Positions 1-9,740 of a stretch of DNA of 64,000 bases are shown here, in pieces. The stretch is from contig JAJFFS010000017.1 in the NCBI GenBank assembly GCA_021776515.1, forward strand, positions 124,001 through 188,000, given 5' to 3'. A program made the position numbers and the translations under genes. Origin of the DNA: Robiginitomaculum sp. (GTDB taxonomy: Bacteria; Pseudomonadota; Alphaproteobacteria; Caulobacterales; Maricaulaceae). Below the pieces are notes generated by a model that saw only the letters and a list, made by a program, of their open reading frames with translations, was not told where the DNA came from and searched no databases. Position 1 is the stretch's first letter. Each line of letters starts with the position of its first letter.

Positions 1-425
1 TTGAACTGGCAGGTAATCTCGCCGATGTGCGGCCCGTCAACGTCGCCGAAGAAGACTTGCACGATGTGATGGCGCAGCTTGGCATGACCGAGGGCTTTGA
101 TGTGGGGCTGGAAATGTCGGGTGCCGGGCCAGCCTTTACGCAAATGGTCGATACCATGGTGATGGGCGGCAACATTGCGCTACTGGGTATTCCGGGGGGC
201 GAAACCTCCGTGCGCTGGTCAACGGTGATCGGCAAGGCACTAACTATTCAGGCCATATATGGCCGCCGCATGTTTGAAACCTGGTACAAAATGCTAGCTA
301 TGATGAGTTCCGGCCTGAACGTCAAACCCATCATCACCCACCATTTTGACGTGGATGACTTTCAGAAGGGTTTTGACGCCATGCGCGGCGGGAAGTCTGG
401 GAAGGTGATTTTGGATTGGGGGTGA
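1..425 (+). CDS. tdh: L-threonine 3-dehydrogenase, C-terminal part (cut by window edge)
   Basis: The open frame runs in from the left edge (frame set by base 3) and ends with TGA at 423-425, so only about the last 140 residues are present. They closely match my memory of the C-terminal half of zinc- and NAD-dependent threonine dehydrogenase: an [11 protein letters not shown] stretch, a LGIPGG turn, [12 protein letters not shown], and the closing [20 protein letters not shown] segment. The enzyme oxidises L-threonine to 2-amino-3-ketobutyrate, which is normally split to glycine and acetyl-CoA by Kbl. The zinc-binding N-terminal half and any kbl partner lie outside the window. An internal GTG at 27 is not the start, because the frame and the homology continue upstream of it. 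Confidence 0.93.
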   Translation, partial: ELAGNLADVRPVNVAEEDLHDVMAQLGMTEGFDVGLEMSGAGPAFTQMVDTMVMGGNIALLGIPGGETSVRWSTVIGKALTIQAIYGRRMFETWYKMLAMMSSGLNVKPIITHHFDVDDFQKGFDAMRGGKSGKVILDWG

Positions 426-468
426 GGGTGAATATATATTCATAGAACTTTGGGTGTTGGAGAGAAAT

Positions 469-1167
469 ATGGACTGGTCTAATTTAGATAATTGGGTAGC
501 TTTAGCAAGTATTGCAGGGGGATTCGCAACTGTCCTAGCACTTCTAAGTGGTGGATTTGTTTATTTCCAATACAAACGTGAAGATAAACAAAATAAGGAC
601 CAAAAAAAGCATGACTTAAAAATGTTAAGAGCACAGCAACGGTTTGAAAAAGTGCAATATATTATATCAGAGATAAATGTAATTTATAGTGATTTGTTGC
701 AATTTCGAACAGTATATATTGATAAAATTTTAAAAACAAAACCTAGCGAGTTTGCTGATGGGCAGTTGTTGTTAAAATATTATTTGCTAAATGTAGCTAA
801 CTCAATCCGCAATGTCAATGTTTTGGCAAAAATGATTTCTGATGCTCAGATAGTAGAATTGCATGATAAAATAACAACAATAGCAAATTTTTTATCAAAA
901 TTTGGGGAGGAGGATATGAAAATTATTGAATTTTACCAAAAAAAAGAATTAAGGATTTTGGAATTTAAAAGTAAACTCTATAATAAAGATAAAGAAGTGT
1001 ATACTTCAGAAAATTTCAATGCTGCATTTTTTAATGATGCAGTATCACAAATGCATAGTATGTTTGAGTTTCTTGAATTAACTGCTTTTTCGTCAATAGA
1101 TTCAATGGATTATATTGGGAAAGAAACCAAGGAGCTCATAAAAATTATAGAAAGTTTTGATACTTAG
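469..1167 (+). CDS. AT-rich orphan protein with one N-terminal membrane segment
   Basis: I do not recognise this 232-residue protein. The start is ATG 469, preceded by GGAGAG at 459-464; a GTG at 454 in frame is less likely. Residues about 8-33 form one hydrophobic helix (WVALASIAGGFATVLALLSG), followed by a basic, lysine-rich stretch (KREDKQNKDQKKHD) and a long, mostly helical, charged cytoplasmic-looking region. This topology resembles small single-pass proteins of the DUF4760 kind, but I cannot confirm that. Base composition is very AT-rich, with runs of A and T and AT-ending codons, quite unlike tdh before it and cdd after it. That suggests recent acquisition, although no integrase or flanking repeat marks an island. 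Confidence 0.75.
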   Translation: MDWSNLDNWVALASIAGGFATVLALLSGGFVYFQYKREDKQNKDQKKHDLKMLRAQQRFEKVQYIISEINVIYSDLLQFRTVYIDKILKTKPSEFADGQLLLKYYLLNVANSIRNVNVLAKMISDAQIVELHDKITTIANFLSKFGEEDMKIIEFYQKKELRILEFKSKLYNKDKEVYTSENFNAAFFNDAVSQMHSMFEFLELTAFSSIDSMDYIGKETKELIKIIESFDT

Positions 1168-1512
1168 GGTATTTCTTTGTTAATATGATGTAATCGTTTG
1201 TAGGCCTCATGTGAGCAAGATGAAGTTAAGTGTTGAGTGGGGCGTAATGCTCAATACCTTGCATTCCTATTCACCCCGGCTCTCTTCCTAAGGAGAAGAG
1301 AAAATAATCCTCCACCTGTCATTACCCGACTGGTTCGGGTAATCCAGTAAGCAGAAATCACCTCTACCGTGTCACCCCGGAAATTTCATCAGGAATTATC
1401 CGGGGCCAATAGTGCTTTTTTATGACAAGATGGATCCCGGATAAAACTAACGTTTTTCCGGGATGACACGATGCGGGACTAGGTTCATATTATCCAAAAC
1501 GCAGGAGCCAAA
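1168..1512. other. Intergenic region with palindromic repeats
   Basis: No coding frame is convincing here. The stretch holds a hairpin around 1319-1345 (CATTACCCGACTGGTTCGGGTAATCC) whose core also occurs at 33831-33857, and a longer composite palindrome at 1369-1469. The promoter of the nucleoside operon presumably lies in the remaining 1470-1512, but no clear -35/-10 pair stands out. Confidence 0.6.
1369..1469. repeat. Composite palindromic intergenic repeat, copy 1
   Basis: The ends are inverted: GTGTCACCCCGG at the left and CCGGGATGACAC at the right. Inside are the half-elements ATCCGGGGCC and GGATCCCGGATAAA. The same layout is found at 30242-30338, so this is a dispersed element of about 100 bp and not a unique hairpin. 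Confidence 0.8.
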
Positions 1513-1905
1513 ATGACCACCAAACAAAACCTCCATGACGCCGCACGCGAAGTGATGAAAAACGCTCATGCGCCTTACTCGAACTATCATGTGGGCGCGG
1601 CAGTGTTGGCCGATGATGGGCAAACCTACGTGGGCGCTAATGTTGAGAACGCGTCTTACCCCGAAGGCTGGTGCGCTGAAACCTCGGCCATAGCGGCGAT
1701 GGTAGCCAATGGAGCCAAGCACATAAAAGAGGTTTGCGTTGTTACTAAAAGCGATCCACCGGGTACGCCGTGCGGCGGCTGTCGTCAGCGCTTGAGTGAA
1801 TTTGCGGATGCGGGTACCTCTGTTCATATTGCCAATCTGGATGGTATCGTTCGCACCTGGCGCATGGATGAATTGCTGCCAGGGGCATTCAAATTAAAGG
1901 GCTAG
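1513..1905 (+). CDS. cdd: Cytidine deaminase
   Basis: A 130-residue protein, the usual size of the small homotetrameric zinc cytidine deaminases. It hydrolyses cytidine and deoxycytidine to uridine and deoxyuridine plus ammonia. The zinc site is intact: C54-A-E56, with Glu56 the proton shuttle, and C87/C90 in PCGGCRQ. The substrate-binding region AHAPYSNYHVGAAV near the N-terminus is typical, and VENASYPEGWCAE is canonical. Start is ATG 1513 after a purine-rich CAGGAGCC. It is the first gene of a same-strand run that continues with purine nucleoside phosphorylase 12 bp downstream, so it likely begins the nucleoside catabolism operon. Confidence 0.97.
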   Translation: MTTKQNLHDAAREVMKNAHAPYSNYHVGAAVLADDGQTYVGANVENASYPEGWCAETSAIAAMVANGAKHIKEVCVVTKSDPPGTPCGGCRQRLSEFADAGTSVHIANLDGIVRTWRMDELLPGAFKLKG

Positions 1906-1917
1906 AAGACAAAAATA

Positions 1918-2736
1918 ATGAGCACAGAAATTAATAAAGCTGCGGATTTTGTTCGGGCGCGCATTGGTGAACAAAAACGCCTTGCCATCGTGTTGGGTTC
2001 AGGGCTGGGCGGCCTGGCGGATGCTTTGCAAGACCCTATCACTATTCCTTATCAGGATATTCCGGGCTTTCCTGTTTCCGGTGTTGCCTCGCACGCCGGG
2101 GCGCTTATTGCCGGGCATTTGGATGGGGCGCCGTTATTGCTGTTGGCGGGCCGGGCGCACTATTATGAACATGGTGATGCGCGTGCTATGGCTGTACCAA
2201 TACGAACTCTAAAAGCGCTTGGTGTGGAGACACTGATCCTGACCAATGCGGCGGGCAGTTTGCGCAAAGATGTGCCGCCGGGTTCTGCATCCATGATTAC
2301 CGACCATATAAGCATTTCAGGTATCAACCCGCTTATCGGGGCCGAGGGCAATGAACGCTTTGTTGATCTGTGCGATGCCTATGACCCGGAACTGCGTGAT
2401 CGTATCCGCGCTGCGGCCAAGGCGTCTGAGGCAGAGCTTCATGAAGGTGTGTATGCCTGGTTTTCCGGGCCAAGTTTTGAAACCCCGGCAGAGATACGCG
2501 CCACAAGGGTTCTGGGTGGTGATCTGGTGGGTATGTCGACTGTGCCAGAGGTCATTCTGGCCCGCCATCAGGGTTTGCGCGTAGGCGGTGTGTCGCTGGT
2601 GACCAATTATGGTGCGGGTATGGAAAGCGAAGAGCTTAGCCATGCCATGACCATGCGTGTCGCGGCTCAGGGCGCAGATAATATAATGAAATTATTCAAG
2701 GCCATTATTGCTGATCTGCATAAAAATCCACTTTAG
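1918..2736 (+). CDS. Purine nucleoside phosphorylase, trimeric (PNP/MTAP family)
   Basis: A 272-residue protein of the trimeric PNP family. It cleaves inosine, guanosine and their deoxy forms with phosphate to give the free base and (deoxy)ribose-1-phosphate in the cytoplasm. Visible motifs are the phosphate loop GSGLGGL at residues 27-33, the histidine-containing ASHAG loop, GRAHYYEHGD, TNAAGSL and the purine-pocket region VGMSTVPEVILARH. The gene is called punA, xapA or deoD in different genomes, so I leave the symbol blank. It lies 12 bp after cdd and just before deoC, whose substrate is made from its product by phosphopentomutase. Confidence 0.95.
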   Translation: MSTEINKAADFVRARIGEQKRLAIVLGSGLGGLADALQDPITIPYQDIPGFPVSGVASHAGALIAGHLDGAPLLLLAGRAHYYEHGDARAMAVPIRTLKALGVETLILTNAAGSLRKDVPPGSASMITDHISISGINPLIGAEGNERFVDLCDAYDPELRDRIRAAAKASEAELHEGVYAWFSGPSFETPAEIRATRVLGGDLVGMSTVPEVILARHQGLRVGGVSLVTNYGAGMESEELSHAMTMRVAAQGADNIMKLFKAIIADLHKNPL

Positions 2737-2837
2737 CACAACGTAGCTGACCATTTGGTCAAGTAGGGGTGTTCGCGCATCCGCAAATATGTCATGATAA
2801 GGTGGAAATTTACCGACAGACTTTAGAGGCCAAGATA

Positions 2838-3815
2838 ATGGGTGCCGAAATACACCATTTGACAACAAACCAGCGAAATCCTGGCGTTGCCTTTCATCCT
2901 GAGTGGGTTGAGGGGATACGGGTTAACCGTTCAGCGGTAGAGAGACGCATCGCCACGCTAAACGCACGGCGTACTGTCAAAAAACAATGGCAAGCCGCAT
3001 GGTTGTTAAAAGCGATCACCCTGATTGATTTAACCACGCTTTCTGGTGACGATACGCCGGGGCGTGTGCAGCGTTTGTGCGCCAAGGCACGCCAACCCGT
3101 GCGCAGTGATTTACTGGCGGCATTGGGCATGGAAACGGCAGGCCTCACCACCGGGGCCGTGTGTGTTTATCATGAAATGGTGCCGATTGCCGTAAAGGCA
3201 CTTGCCGGCTCTGGCATACCGGTTGCGGCGGTTTCCACCGGCTTTCCGGCGGGGCTGTCACCGTTAAAGACGCGGCTTGCAGAAATACGGGCCTCCGTAG
3301 CTGCCGGGGCTAAGGAAATAGATATTGTTATCAGCCGCCGCTATGTGTTGTGCGGCAATTGGAAGGCGCTTTATGATGAAATTGCTGCCTATCGTGAAGC
3401 TTGTGGCGAAGCGCACCTGAAAACCATTTTAGCCACCGGGCAGCTTGGTTCGATGACAAAAGTCGCCAAGGCGTCGATGATTTGCATGATGGCGGGGGCG
3501 GATTTTATTAAAACCTCTACGGGCATGGAGGCCGTTAACGCGACGCAACCGGTTAGCCTTATTATGTTACGTATGATTCGAGAATATTACGAAAAAACCG
3601 GCTTTATGATTGGCTTTAAGCCAGCAGGCGGCATATCCGTGGCCAAAACAGCATTGCAATATCTTGTGCTGGTCAAGGAAGAGCTGGGTGATGAGTGGTT
3701 ACAACCTGAATTGCTTCGCTTTGGTGCGTCCAGCCTTCTGGGCGATATAGAGCGCCAACTGGAGCACTTCGTTACCGGGCGCTACAGCGCTGCCAACCGT
3801 CACCCGATGGGTTAG
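2838..3815 (+). CDS. deoC: Deoxyribose-phosphate aldolase
   Basis: Splits 2-deoxyribose-5-phosphate into glyceraldehyde-3-phosphate and acetaldehyde by a Schiff-base mechanism. Both active-site lysine motifs are present: DFIKTSTGM (Schiff-base lysine) and GFKPAGGI. The IDLTTLSGDDT stretch near residue 85 is the usual N-terminal active-site segment. I place the start at ATG 2838, which has AGAGG at 2825-2829 eight bases upstream, giving 325 residues; a GTG at 2769 would add 23 residues unlike the family. The length is closer to the eukaryote-like DERA branch than to the roughly 260-residue E. coli enzyme. The next gene starts 10 bp on and encodes an aldehyde dehydrogenase, a logical sink for acetaldehyde. 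Confidence 0.95.
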   Translation: MGAEIHHLTTNQRNPGVAFHPEWVEGIRVNRSAVERRIATLNARRTVKKQWQAAWLLKAITLIDLTTLSGDDTPGRVQRLCAKARQPVRSDLLAALGMETAGLTTGAVCVYHEMVPIAVKALAGSGIPVAAVSTGFPAGLSPLKTRLAEIRASVAAGAKEIDIVISRRYVLCGNWKALYDEIAAYREACGEAHLKTILATGQLGSMTKVAKASMICMMAGADFIKTSTGMEAVNATQPVSLIMLRMIREYYEKTGFMIGFKPAGGISVAKTALQYLVLVKEELGDEWLQPELLRFGASSLLGDIERQLEHFVTGRYSAANRHPMG

Positions 3816-3825
3816 GGAAAAACCG

Positions 3826-6210
3826 ATGAGCGTTGCAGAAATTTTTGACAATATGAGTTATGGCCCGGCACCTGAAGATGCCTCTTATGTATATGACTGG
3901 CTAAAAGCCAAAAAGAACGGGTTTTCACACTTTATCGGCGGCAAGTGGGCAAAGCCTTCGCCAAACGCTTATTTTGATGACACCAATCCGGCTAATGGCA
4001 TGGTTTTGGCTAAAATCGCCAATGGTTCCAAAAACGATGTGGATGCCGCGGCCCAGGCCGCCAGTGCTGCACATCCGGCCTGGGCGGCGCTGTCGGGCCA
4101 TCAACGGGCGCGTCATCTTTACGCTTTGGCACGTCTTATTCAGAAAAACAGCCGCTTTATTGCTGTTCTGGAAAGTCTGGATAATGGCAAAACCCTGCGC
4201 GAAACCCGCGATATAGATATTCCGCTGGCGGCGCGGCATTTTTACTATCATGCCGGTTGGGCGCAACTGCTGGATCAGGAATTACCAGGTTATGAGCCGT
4301 TAGGCGTCGTCGGGCAGATTATTCCGTGGAATTTTCCATTTTTAATGCTGTCGTGGAAGATCGCCCCGGCTTTGGCAGCGGGTAATTGTGTGGTGCTGAA
4401 ACCGGCGGAATTTACTTCGCTGACCGCCCTTTATTTTGCTGAGCTGTGTCAGGAGGCGGGGCTGCCTGCCGGTGTGGTCAATATCGTGACGGGCGCCGGG
4501 GAAACCGGCGCGGCGATTGTTGAGCATGAAAATGTGGCCAAAATTGCCTTTACCGGATCAACCGATGTCGGGCGTATTATTCGTGCAAGTACAGCAGGTT
4601 CTGGCAAAAAGCTCACCCTGGAACTTGGTGGGAAATCACCCTTTATTGTGTTTGAGGATGCAGACCTTGATAGCGCCGTTGAGGGGCTGGTGGATGCCAT
4701 CTGGTTTAATCAGGGGCAGGTTTGTTGCGCCGGATCGCGTCTCTTGGTCGAAGAAGGCGTGGCCGATGAAATTATCGCTAAAATCAAGAAGCGCCTGACA
4801 CATTTTCGCATTGGCGACCCTTTGGACAAAACCATGGATATGGGGGCCATTATCGACCCCACGCAGCGCACCAGTATCGACAAACTGGTCGAGCAGGGCG
4901 TGGCAGAGGGCGCAACCAAATGGCAACCTGACGTACCCATGCCCGAAAAGGGCTGCTTCTACCCGCCGACATTGCTGAGTGATGTCAGCCCGACCAATAT
5001 TGCCGTGCGCGAGGAAATCTTTGGCCCGGTCCTTACCGTCATGAGCTTTCGCTCATTAGATGATGCTGTGGCACTGGCCAATAACTCCCGCTATGGGTTG
5101 GCCTGCTCTATCTGGTCGGAAAACATCAACCGGGCGCTGGAAATGGCTTCGCAGATTAAGGCGGGCGTGGTGTGGGTCAATTCTGCCAATCAGTTTGATG
5201 CGGCATGTGGATTTGGTGGCTATCGCGAGAGCGGCTTTGGCCGTGAAGGTGGCCGCGAAGGCATGTTTGAATACCTCAAACCTGAAAATGACTGGGGCAG
5301 TAAAGGCGACGTTGTCGTTGCTCCACCAGCGCCAACCGGCACGCCTGTGGCGGCAAGTTTTGGTGCCATAGACCGTACGCCAAAAATGTTTGTTGGTGGC
5401 AAACAATCCCGCCCTGATGGTGGCAACACAACCCCGATACTCAACCATAAAGGCGAGATTGCCGGACGTGTTGGCAAGGGTAATCGCAAGGATATTCGTA
5501 ACGCTGTTGAGGCCGCGTTCAAGAATAAATGTTGGGCCGGACGTACCGCCTATAACCGCGCGCAAATTCTCTACTACATCGCCGAAAATCTCAGTATTCG
5601 TGCCGATGAGTTCACGGCGCGCCTGCGTGATTTAACCGGGGCCAGCAAGACCAGGGCAGAGGCAGAAGTTGAAGCCTCGATCAGTCGCTTGTTCTCCTAC
5701 GGTGCCTGGGCTGACAAATATGATGGTCAGGTGCATACACCGCCGGTGCAAAACGTGGCGTTGGCGGTTAAGGAACCTGTCGGCATTATCGGTGCCGTGT
5801 GCCCGGATACCCTGCCACTTCTTAGTTTTGTCTCTTTGATGGCTCCCATTATTGGCACCGGTAATCGGGCCGTGATCATCCCATCCGAGCGTTATGCGTT
5901 ACTGGGAACTGACTTTTATCAAGTGCTGGAAACTTCTGACGTACCGGGCGGTGTGGTCAATATCGTTACTGGTGGGCGTGATGAAATGGCCAAAGTGCTG
6001 GCCGAACATGACCAGATGGATGCGCTTTGGTATCATGGCTCTGCGAAAGGTGCCGCTATGGTTGAACGCCTCTCCGTTGGTAATCTCAAGCGCACCTGGG
6101 TAAACCATGGCAAAGCGCGTGACTGGTTAAACCCGGCAACCGGCGAAGGGCGGCGCTTTTTACGTGAGGCCACGCAGGTGAAAAACATCTGGCTTCCCTA
6201 CGGCGATTAG
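3826..6210 (+). CDS. Two-domain aldehyde dehydrogenase, ALDH16-like
   Basis: A 794-residue protein made of two aldehyde dehydrogenase domains in tandem, the architecture of the ALDH16 family. Domain 1 (about 30-500) looks fully catalytic: the IIPWNFPFLM and LKPAEFTS NAD-binding segments, LELGGKSP with the general-base glutamate, GQVCCAG with the probable nucleophile at Cys300, and EEIFGPVL. Domain 2 (about 530-790) keeps the fold signatures (NRAQILYYIAENL, PVGIIGAVCP, GGVVNIVTGG) but lacks the LELGGK and GQxC motifs, so it is probably structural. Being between deoC and deoA, it most likely oxidises the acetaldehyde released by DeoC to acetate; that substrate is inferred from context. Start ATG 3826. 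Confidence 0.93.
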   Translation: MSVAEIFDNMSYGPAPEDASYVYDWLKAKKNGFSHFIGGKWAKPSPNAYFDDTNPANGMVLAKIANGSKNDVDAAAQAASAAHPAWAALSGHQRARHLYALARLIQKNSRFIAVLESLDNGKTLRETRDIDIPLAARHFYYHAGWAQLLDQELPGYEPLGVVGQIIPWNFPFLMLSWKIAPALAAGNCVVLKPAEFTSLTALYFAELCQEAGLPAGVVNIVTGAGETGAAIVEHENVAKIAFTGSTDVGRIIRASTAGSGKKLTLELGGKSPFIVFEDADLDSAVEGLVDAIWFNQGQVCCAGSRLLVEEGVADEIIAKIKKRLTHFRIGDPLDKTMDMGAIIDPTQRTSIDKLVEQGVAEGATKWQPDVPMPEKGCFYPPTLLSDVSPTNIAVREEIFGPVLTVMSFRSLDDAVALANNSRYGLACSIWSENINRALEMASQIKAGVVWVNSANQFDAACGFGGYRESGFGREGGREGMFEYLKPENDWGSKGDVVVAPPAPTGTPVAASFGAIDRTPKMFVGGKQSRPDGGNTTPILNHKGEIAGRVGKGNRKDIRNAVEAAFKNKCWAGRTAYNRAQILYYIAENLSIRADEFTARLRDLTGASKTRAEAEVEASISRLFSYGAWADKYDGQVHTPPVQNVALAVKEPVGIIGAVCPDTLPLLSFVSLMAPIIGTGNRAVIIPSERYALLGTDFYQVLETSDVPGGVVNIVTGGRDEMAKVLAEHDQMDALWYHGSAKGAAMVERLSVGNLKRTWVNHGKARDWLNPATGEGRRFLREATQVKNIWLPYGD

Positions 6211-6220
6211 GACTTAGACA

Positions 6221-7552
6221 ATGCTGCCTCAGGAAATCATCCGCGCTAAACGTGATGGCAAAGCCTTGCGTGCCGACGACATAGCCGAATTTGCCGCTGG
6301 CATTGCTGACAACACCATATCGGAGGGCCAGATTGCGGCCTTTGCCATGGCAGTGTTTTTCAATGGTATGAACCGTGATGAGTGTGTGGCGCTGACCTGC
6401 GCCATGCGCGATTCAGGTCTGGTCATGGACTGGCAGAAAGCGGGTATTGATAAACCTGTGCTGGATAAACACTCCACCGGCGGTGTGGGCGATAATGTGT
6501 CTTTGATGCTTGGGCCCATGGTGGCGGCGGCTGGTGGTGCTGTGCCGATGATTTCCGGGCGTGGCCTCGGCCATACGGGCGGCACGCTGGACAAGTTCGA
6601 GGCTATACCCGGCTATAAAGCTATACCGGATCAGCAGATGTTCACCCGCGTAGTCAAAGAGGTTGGTTGCGCCATTATTGGCCAAACGGCAGCTTTGGCC
6701 CCGGCGGATCAGCGCTTTTACGCCACCCGCGATGTAACCGCCACGGTGGAATCTGTGCCACTGATCACCGCGTCCATCCTGTCCAAAAAGCTGGCTGAAG
6801 GGCTGGACGGGCTGGTGCTGGATGTGAAATGCGGCAATGGGGCGTTTGCGGCGGACGAGGCCTTTGCCCGCGAACTGGCCACTAGTCTTGTTGAGGTTGC
6901 CAACGGCGCCGGGGTACGCACCAGCGCCATTCTGACCGACATGAACCAGCCATTAGCCAGCGCCGCCGGTAATGCCGTTGAAGTGGTCAATGCAGTACAT
7001 TTTCTTACCGGCGAGATGCGTGATCCGCGCCTTGAAGACGTAACATTGACATTGGTAGCCGAAATGCTGGTTTCTGGTGGCTTGGCCGTAGATGAAACCG
7101 CCGGGTTAGCCAAAGCCCGTGAGGTGCTGGACAGCGGTGCCGCGACTGAAGTGTTTTCCCGTATGGTTTCCGCACTTGGTGGGCCAACTGATTTTATAGA
7201 AAATTATGAAACTTACCTGCCCAAAGCGCCGGTCATTATGCCGGTCATGGCACAAGAAACGGGCACTGTTTGCGCGATAGATGCCCGCGGCGTTGGTCTG
7301 GCGGTCATCGGCCTTGGTGGTGGGCGCACGCGCGCTGATCAGAAAATTGATCATGCCGTTGGTTTTACAAGCCTCAAAGCTGTGGGCGCTCTGGTGCAGG
7401 CGGGCGAGCCGATTGCTATGGTTCATGCCCGTAGCGAGGATAACGCCAATGTCGCCATTGCGGCGCTTGGCAGATCCTATGACGTGCAAGAGGGCAAAGA
7501 ACCCGCAATGCGCCCCACTATCATCACCCGCATAGAGGGTGACACCAGATGA
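6221..7552 (+). CDS. deoA: Thymidine phosphorylase
   Basis: A 443-residue pyrimidine nucleoside phosphorylase that converts thymidine (and deoxyuridine) plus phosphate to the base and 2-deoxyribose-1-phosphate. The family signature is visible as [18 protein letters not shown] with the phosphate-binding KHSTGG, followed by [35 protein letters not shown] and DVKCGNGAF. The length matches the E. coli enzyme (440). Start ATG 6221 lies 10 bp after the ALDH stop. Its stop overlaps the start of deoB in ATGA (7549-7552), indicating translational coupling. Confidence 0.97.
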   Translation: MLPQEIIRAKRDGKALRADDIAEFAAGIADNTISEGQIAAFAMAVFFNGMNRDECVALTCAMRDSGLVMDWQKAGIDKPVLDKHSTGGVGDNVSLMLGPMVAAAGGAVPMISGRGLGHTGGTLDKFEAIPGYKAIPDQQMFTRVVKEVGCAIIGQTAALAPADQRFYATRDVTATVESVPLITASILSKKLAEGLDGLVLDVKCGNGAFAADEAFARELATSLVEVANGAGVRTSAILTDMNQPLASAAGNAVEVVNAVHFLTGEMRDPRLEDVTLTLVAEMLVSGGLAVDETAGLAKAREVLDSGAATEVFSRMVSALGGPTDFIENYETYLPKAPVIMPVMAQETGTVCAIDARGVGLAVIGLGGGRTRADQKIDHAVGFTSLKAVGALVQAGEPIAMVHARSEDNANVAIAALGRSYDVQEGKEPAMRPTIITRIEGDTR

Positions 7553-8769
7553 GCCGGGTGCTGGTATGTGAACTGGACAGCCTTGGCGTTGGTGCCTCTG
7601 CCGATGCGCATAAGTTTGGTGATGAGGGCGCGGATACGCTGGGCCATATTGCCGATGAATGTGCGGCTGGGCGGGCCGATAAATCGGGGCTGCGCACCGG
7701 GCCATTGCATATTCCCAATCTGGTAAAGTTAGGCATGGGGGCGCTGAGCCATGCCAGCACCGGGCGCATACCACCGGGTCTGGAAGGCGAGGGGCCTTTC
7801 ACTGGTGCATGGGGATATGCCATCGAGAAGAGCCATGGCAAGGACACCCCCAGCGGCCATTGGGAGGCCATGGGCGCACCTGCGACGTTTAACTGGGGGT
7901 ACTTTTCCGATGCCACCAACAGTTTTCCGCCAGCATTTGTAAATGCCCTGATTGAGAACGCCAGTCTGCCGGGGGTTCTGGCAAACCGCCATGCGTCGGG
8001 CACAGAGGTAATTAAAGACTTTGGTGCAGAACATATACGCACCGGCAAGCCCATCCTTTACACCAGCGCCGATTCAGTAGTTCAAATCGCCGCCCATGAG
8101 GGCAGTTTTGGGCTTGAGCGCCTTTATGAAATTTGTCTGATCGCCCGTAAACTGGCTGATGATTACAATATTGGCCGGGTAATCGCCCGCCCGTTTGAGG
8201 GCACCAGCGCTGCGGATTTTACCCGTACCAACGGGCGGCGTGATTATTCTGTATTGCCGCATATGCCCACTTTGTTAAACCGGGTCAGCGAAGCCGGTCA
8301 TGCGGTTGTAGCTATTGGGAAAATATCGGACATTTTTGCGGGCTCTGGTGTGACGCAAAAAGTCCCTGCCTATGGCAATGATGCAATTTTTGATGCAACA
8401 CTGAAGGCACTGGCTGATGCCCCGGATCACAGCCTCATTATGACCAACTTTGTTGATTTTGATATGTTGTATGGTCATCGGCGCGATGTGCCGGGCTATG
8501 CGGCGGCGCTGGAGGCATTTGATAAACGCCTGCCGGAATTACTGGCGGCCTTACGCCCCGACGATCTGGTGATCTTTACCGCTGATCATGGGTGCGATCC
8601 TACCTTTCCCGGCTCTGATCATACACGCGAGCATGTGCCTGTTTTGGCCTTTGGACCCAAGGTCAAGGTCGGGCCGTTAAGGGCGCGGGCCAGTTTTGCC
8701 GATATAGGGGAAACAGCAGCCGAGTGGCTGGGTGTGGAGGGATTTGGCACCGGGAAATCCTGGTTGTGA
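7549..8769 (+). CDS. deoB: Phosphopentomutase
   Basis: A 406-residue metal-dependent mutase of the alkaline-phosphatase superfamily. It interconverts (deoxy)ribose-1-phosphate and (deoxy)ribose-5-phosphate, linking the phosphorylases to deoC. Typical motifs are the N-terminal [12 protein letters not shown] (first metal aspartate), [12 protein letters not shown] with the phospho-acceptor threonine, [14 protein letters not shown] and the C-terminal metal site [22 protein letters not shown]. Length equals that of the well-known bacterial enzymes. It overlaps deoA by 4 bp (ATGA) and add by GTGA. Confidence 0.97.
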   Translation: MSRVLVCELDSLGVGASADAHKFGDEGADTLGHIADECAAGRADKSGLRTGPLHIPNLVKLGMGALSHASTGRIPPGLEGEGPFTGAWGYAIEKSHGKDTPSGHWEAMGAPATFNWGYFSDATNSFPPAFVNALIENASLPGVLANRHASGTEVIKDFGAEHIRTGKPILYTSADSVVQIAAHEGSFGLERLYEICLIARKLADDYNIGRVIARPFEGTSAADFTRTNGRRDYSVLPHMPTLLNRVSEAGHAVVAIGKISDIFAGSGVTQKVPAYGNDAIFDATLKALADAPDHSLIMTNFVDFDMLYGHRRDVPGYAAALEAFDKRLPELLAALRPDDLVIFTADHGCDPTFPGSDHTREHVPVLAFGPKVKVGPLRARASFADIGETAAEWLGVEGFGTGKSWL

Positions 8770-9740
8770 GGGCACCGCTGGTTGAATTGCATTGCCATAG
8801 TGAAGGGGCAGCATCGCCCGCTTTTGTGCGCGAATGTGCGGTACGCAACAAAGTGGCCTTACCGGATAATATGTTTACTGCCGACGGTGCCTATTCGTGT
8901 TATGATTTCCTGCATTTTCTATCTGTTTATGAGGCCGCTTGTACGGCCATTTGCACGCCCCGTGATTATGCTGATCTGGTCTATACATATTTTACCGAGG
9001 CGGCCGCTAAGGGATTGATTTATGGAGAGATGTTTCTCTCCTCCGATCACCCGGCGGATGTGGGTATTGATTATGTAGACTTTATGGATGCCATTGCCGA
9101 TGGCTATCAGCGCGCCCATGCGCAAACCGGAATAGAGGCACGGTTTATCCTCACCTGCGTGCGCCATTTTGGGGTTGAACGCGCAGAAGAAACGGCAAAA
9201 CTGGCCCATGACCATCCGCACCCGCTGGTCACCGGTTTTGGCATGGGCGGCGATGAAAACTGGGGCAAGCCGGCGGACTTTACCCGCACCTATGATATTG
9301 CCCGGGATACCGGACTGGGCCTGACCGTTCATGCGGGCGAGGTGTGCGGCGCGCAAAGCGTAAGCGATTGCCTGGATGCGCTAAACCCCACACGCATTGG
9401 CCACGGGGTGCGTTCCATTGAAGACGAAAACCTTGTGGCAAGGCTTGCCAAAGAAGGGGTAATGCTGGAGGTGTGTCCGGGCTCCAACATTGCCCTGGGG
9501 GTTTATGGTTCTTACGCACAAAGCCCGATAATACGCCTGCGTGATGCCGGGGTACGGGTTAGCCTTGGATCGGATGATCCGCCGTATTTTCATACCGATA
9601 TTGCCAATGAATACCGCCAGGTTCAAAAAGCATTTGCTTTGAGCGATGATGAAATGTGCGCTATTTCTCGTACCGCTATTGAGGCCGCTTTTTGCGATGA
9701 TGCCACCAAGGCTGTGCTTTTGAAAAAGCTTAACCCGTAA
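8766..9740 (+). CDS. add: Adenosine deaminase
   Basis: Hydrolyses adenosine and deoxyadenosine to inosine and deoxyinosine, feeding the phosphorylase of this operon. The zinc and catalytic motifs of the amidohydrolase family are present: VELHCHSEG (HxH), HAGE with zinc histidine and catalytic glutamate, IGHG and SLGSDDP. I choose GTG 8766 as the start because it overlaps the deoB stop as GTGA and places the HxH motif at the normal distance from the N-terminus (324 residues). A GTG at 8724 would force a 45-bp overlap and add an atypical peptide. The 3' end overlaps the convergent feoB gene by 11 bp. Confidence 0.94.
   Translation: MRAPLVELHCHSEGAASPAFVRECAVRNKVALPDNMFTADGAYSCYDFLHFLSVYEAACTAICTPRDYADLVYTYFTEAAAKGLIYGEMFLSSDHPADVGIDYVDFMDAIADGYQRAHAQTGIEARFILTCVRHFGVERAEETAKLAHDHPHPLVTGFGMGGDENWGKPADFTRTYDIARDTGLGLTVHAGEVCGAQSVSDCLDALNPTRIGHGVRSIEDENLVARLAKEGVMLEVCPGSNIALGVYGSYAQSPIIRLRDAGVRVSLGSDDPPYFHTDIANEYRQVQKAFALSDDEMCAISRTAIEAAFCDDATKAVLLKKLNP

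Noticed and set aside
469-1167. Genomic island or prophage remnant
   Set aside because: A single AT-rich gene is present without integrase, transposase, attachment repeats or phage genes.
5056-5565. 169-residue minus-strand frame inside the ALDH gene, and other long antisense frames such as 7106-7774 and 37347-38225
   Set aside because: They are shadows opposite strongly conserved genes, with unnatural composition and no ribosome-binding sites.
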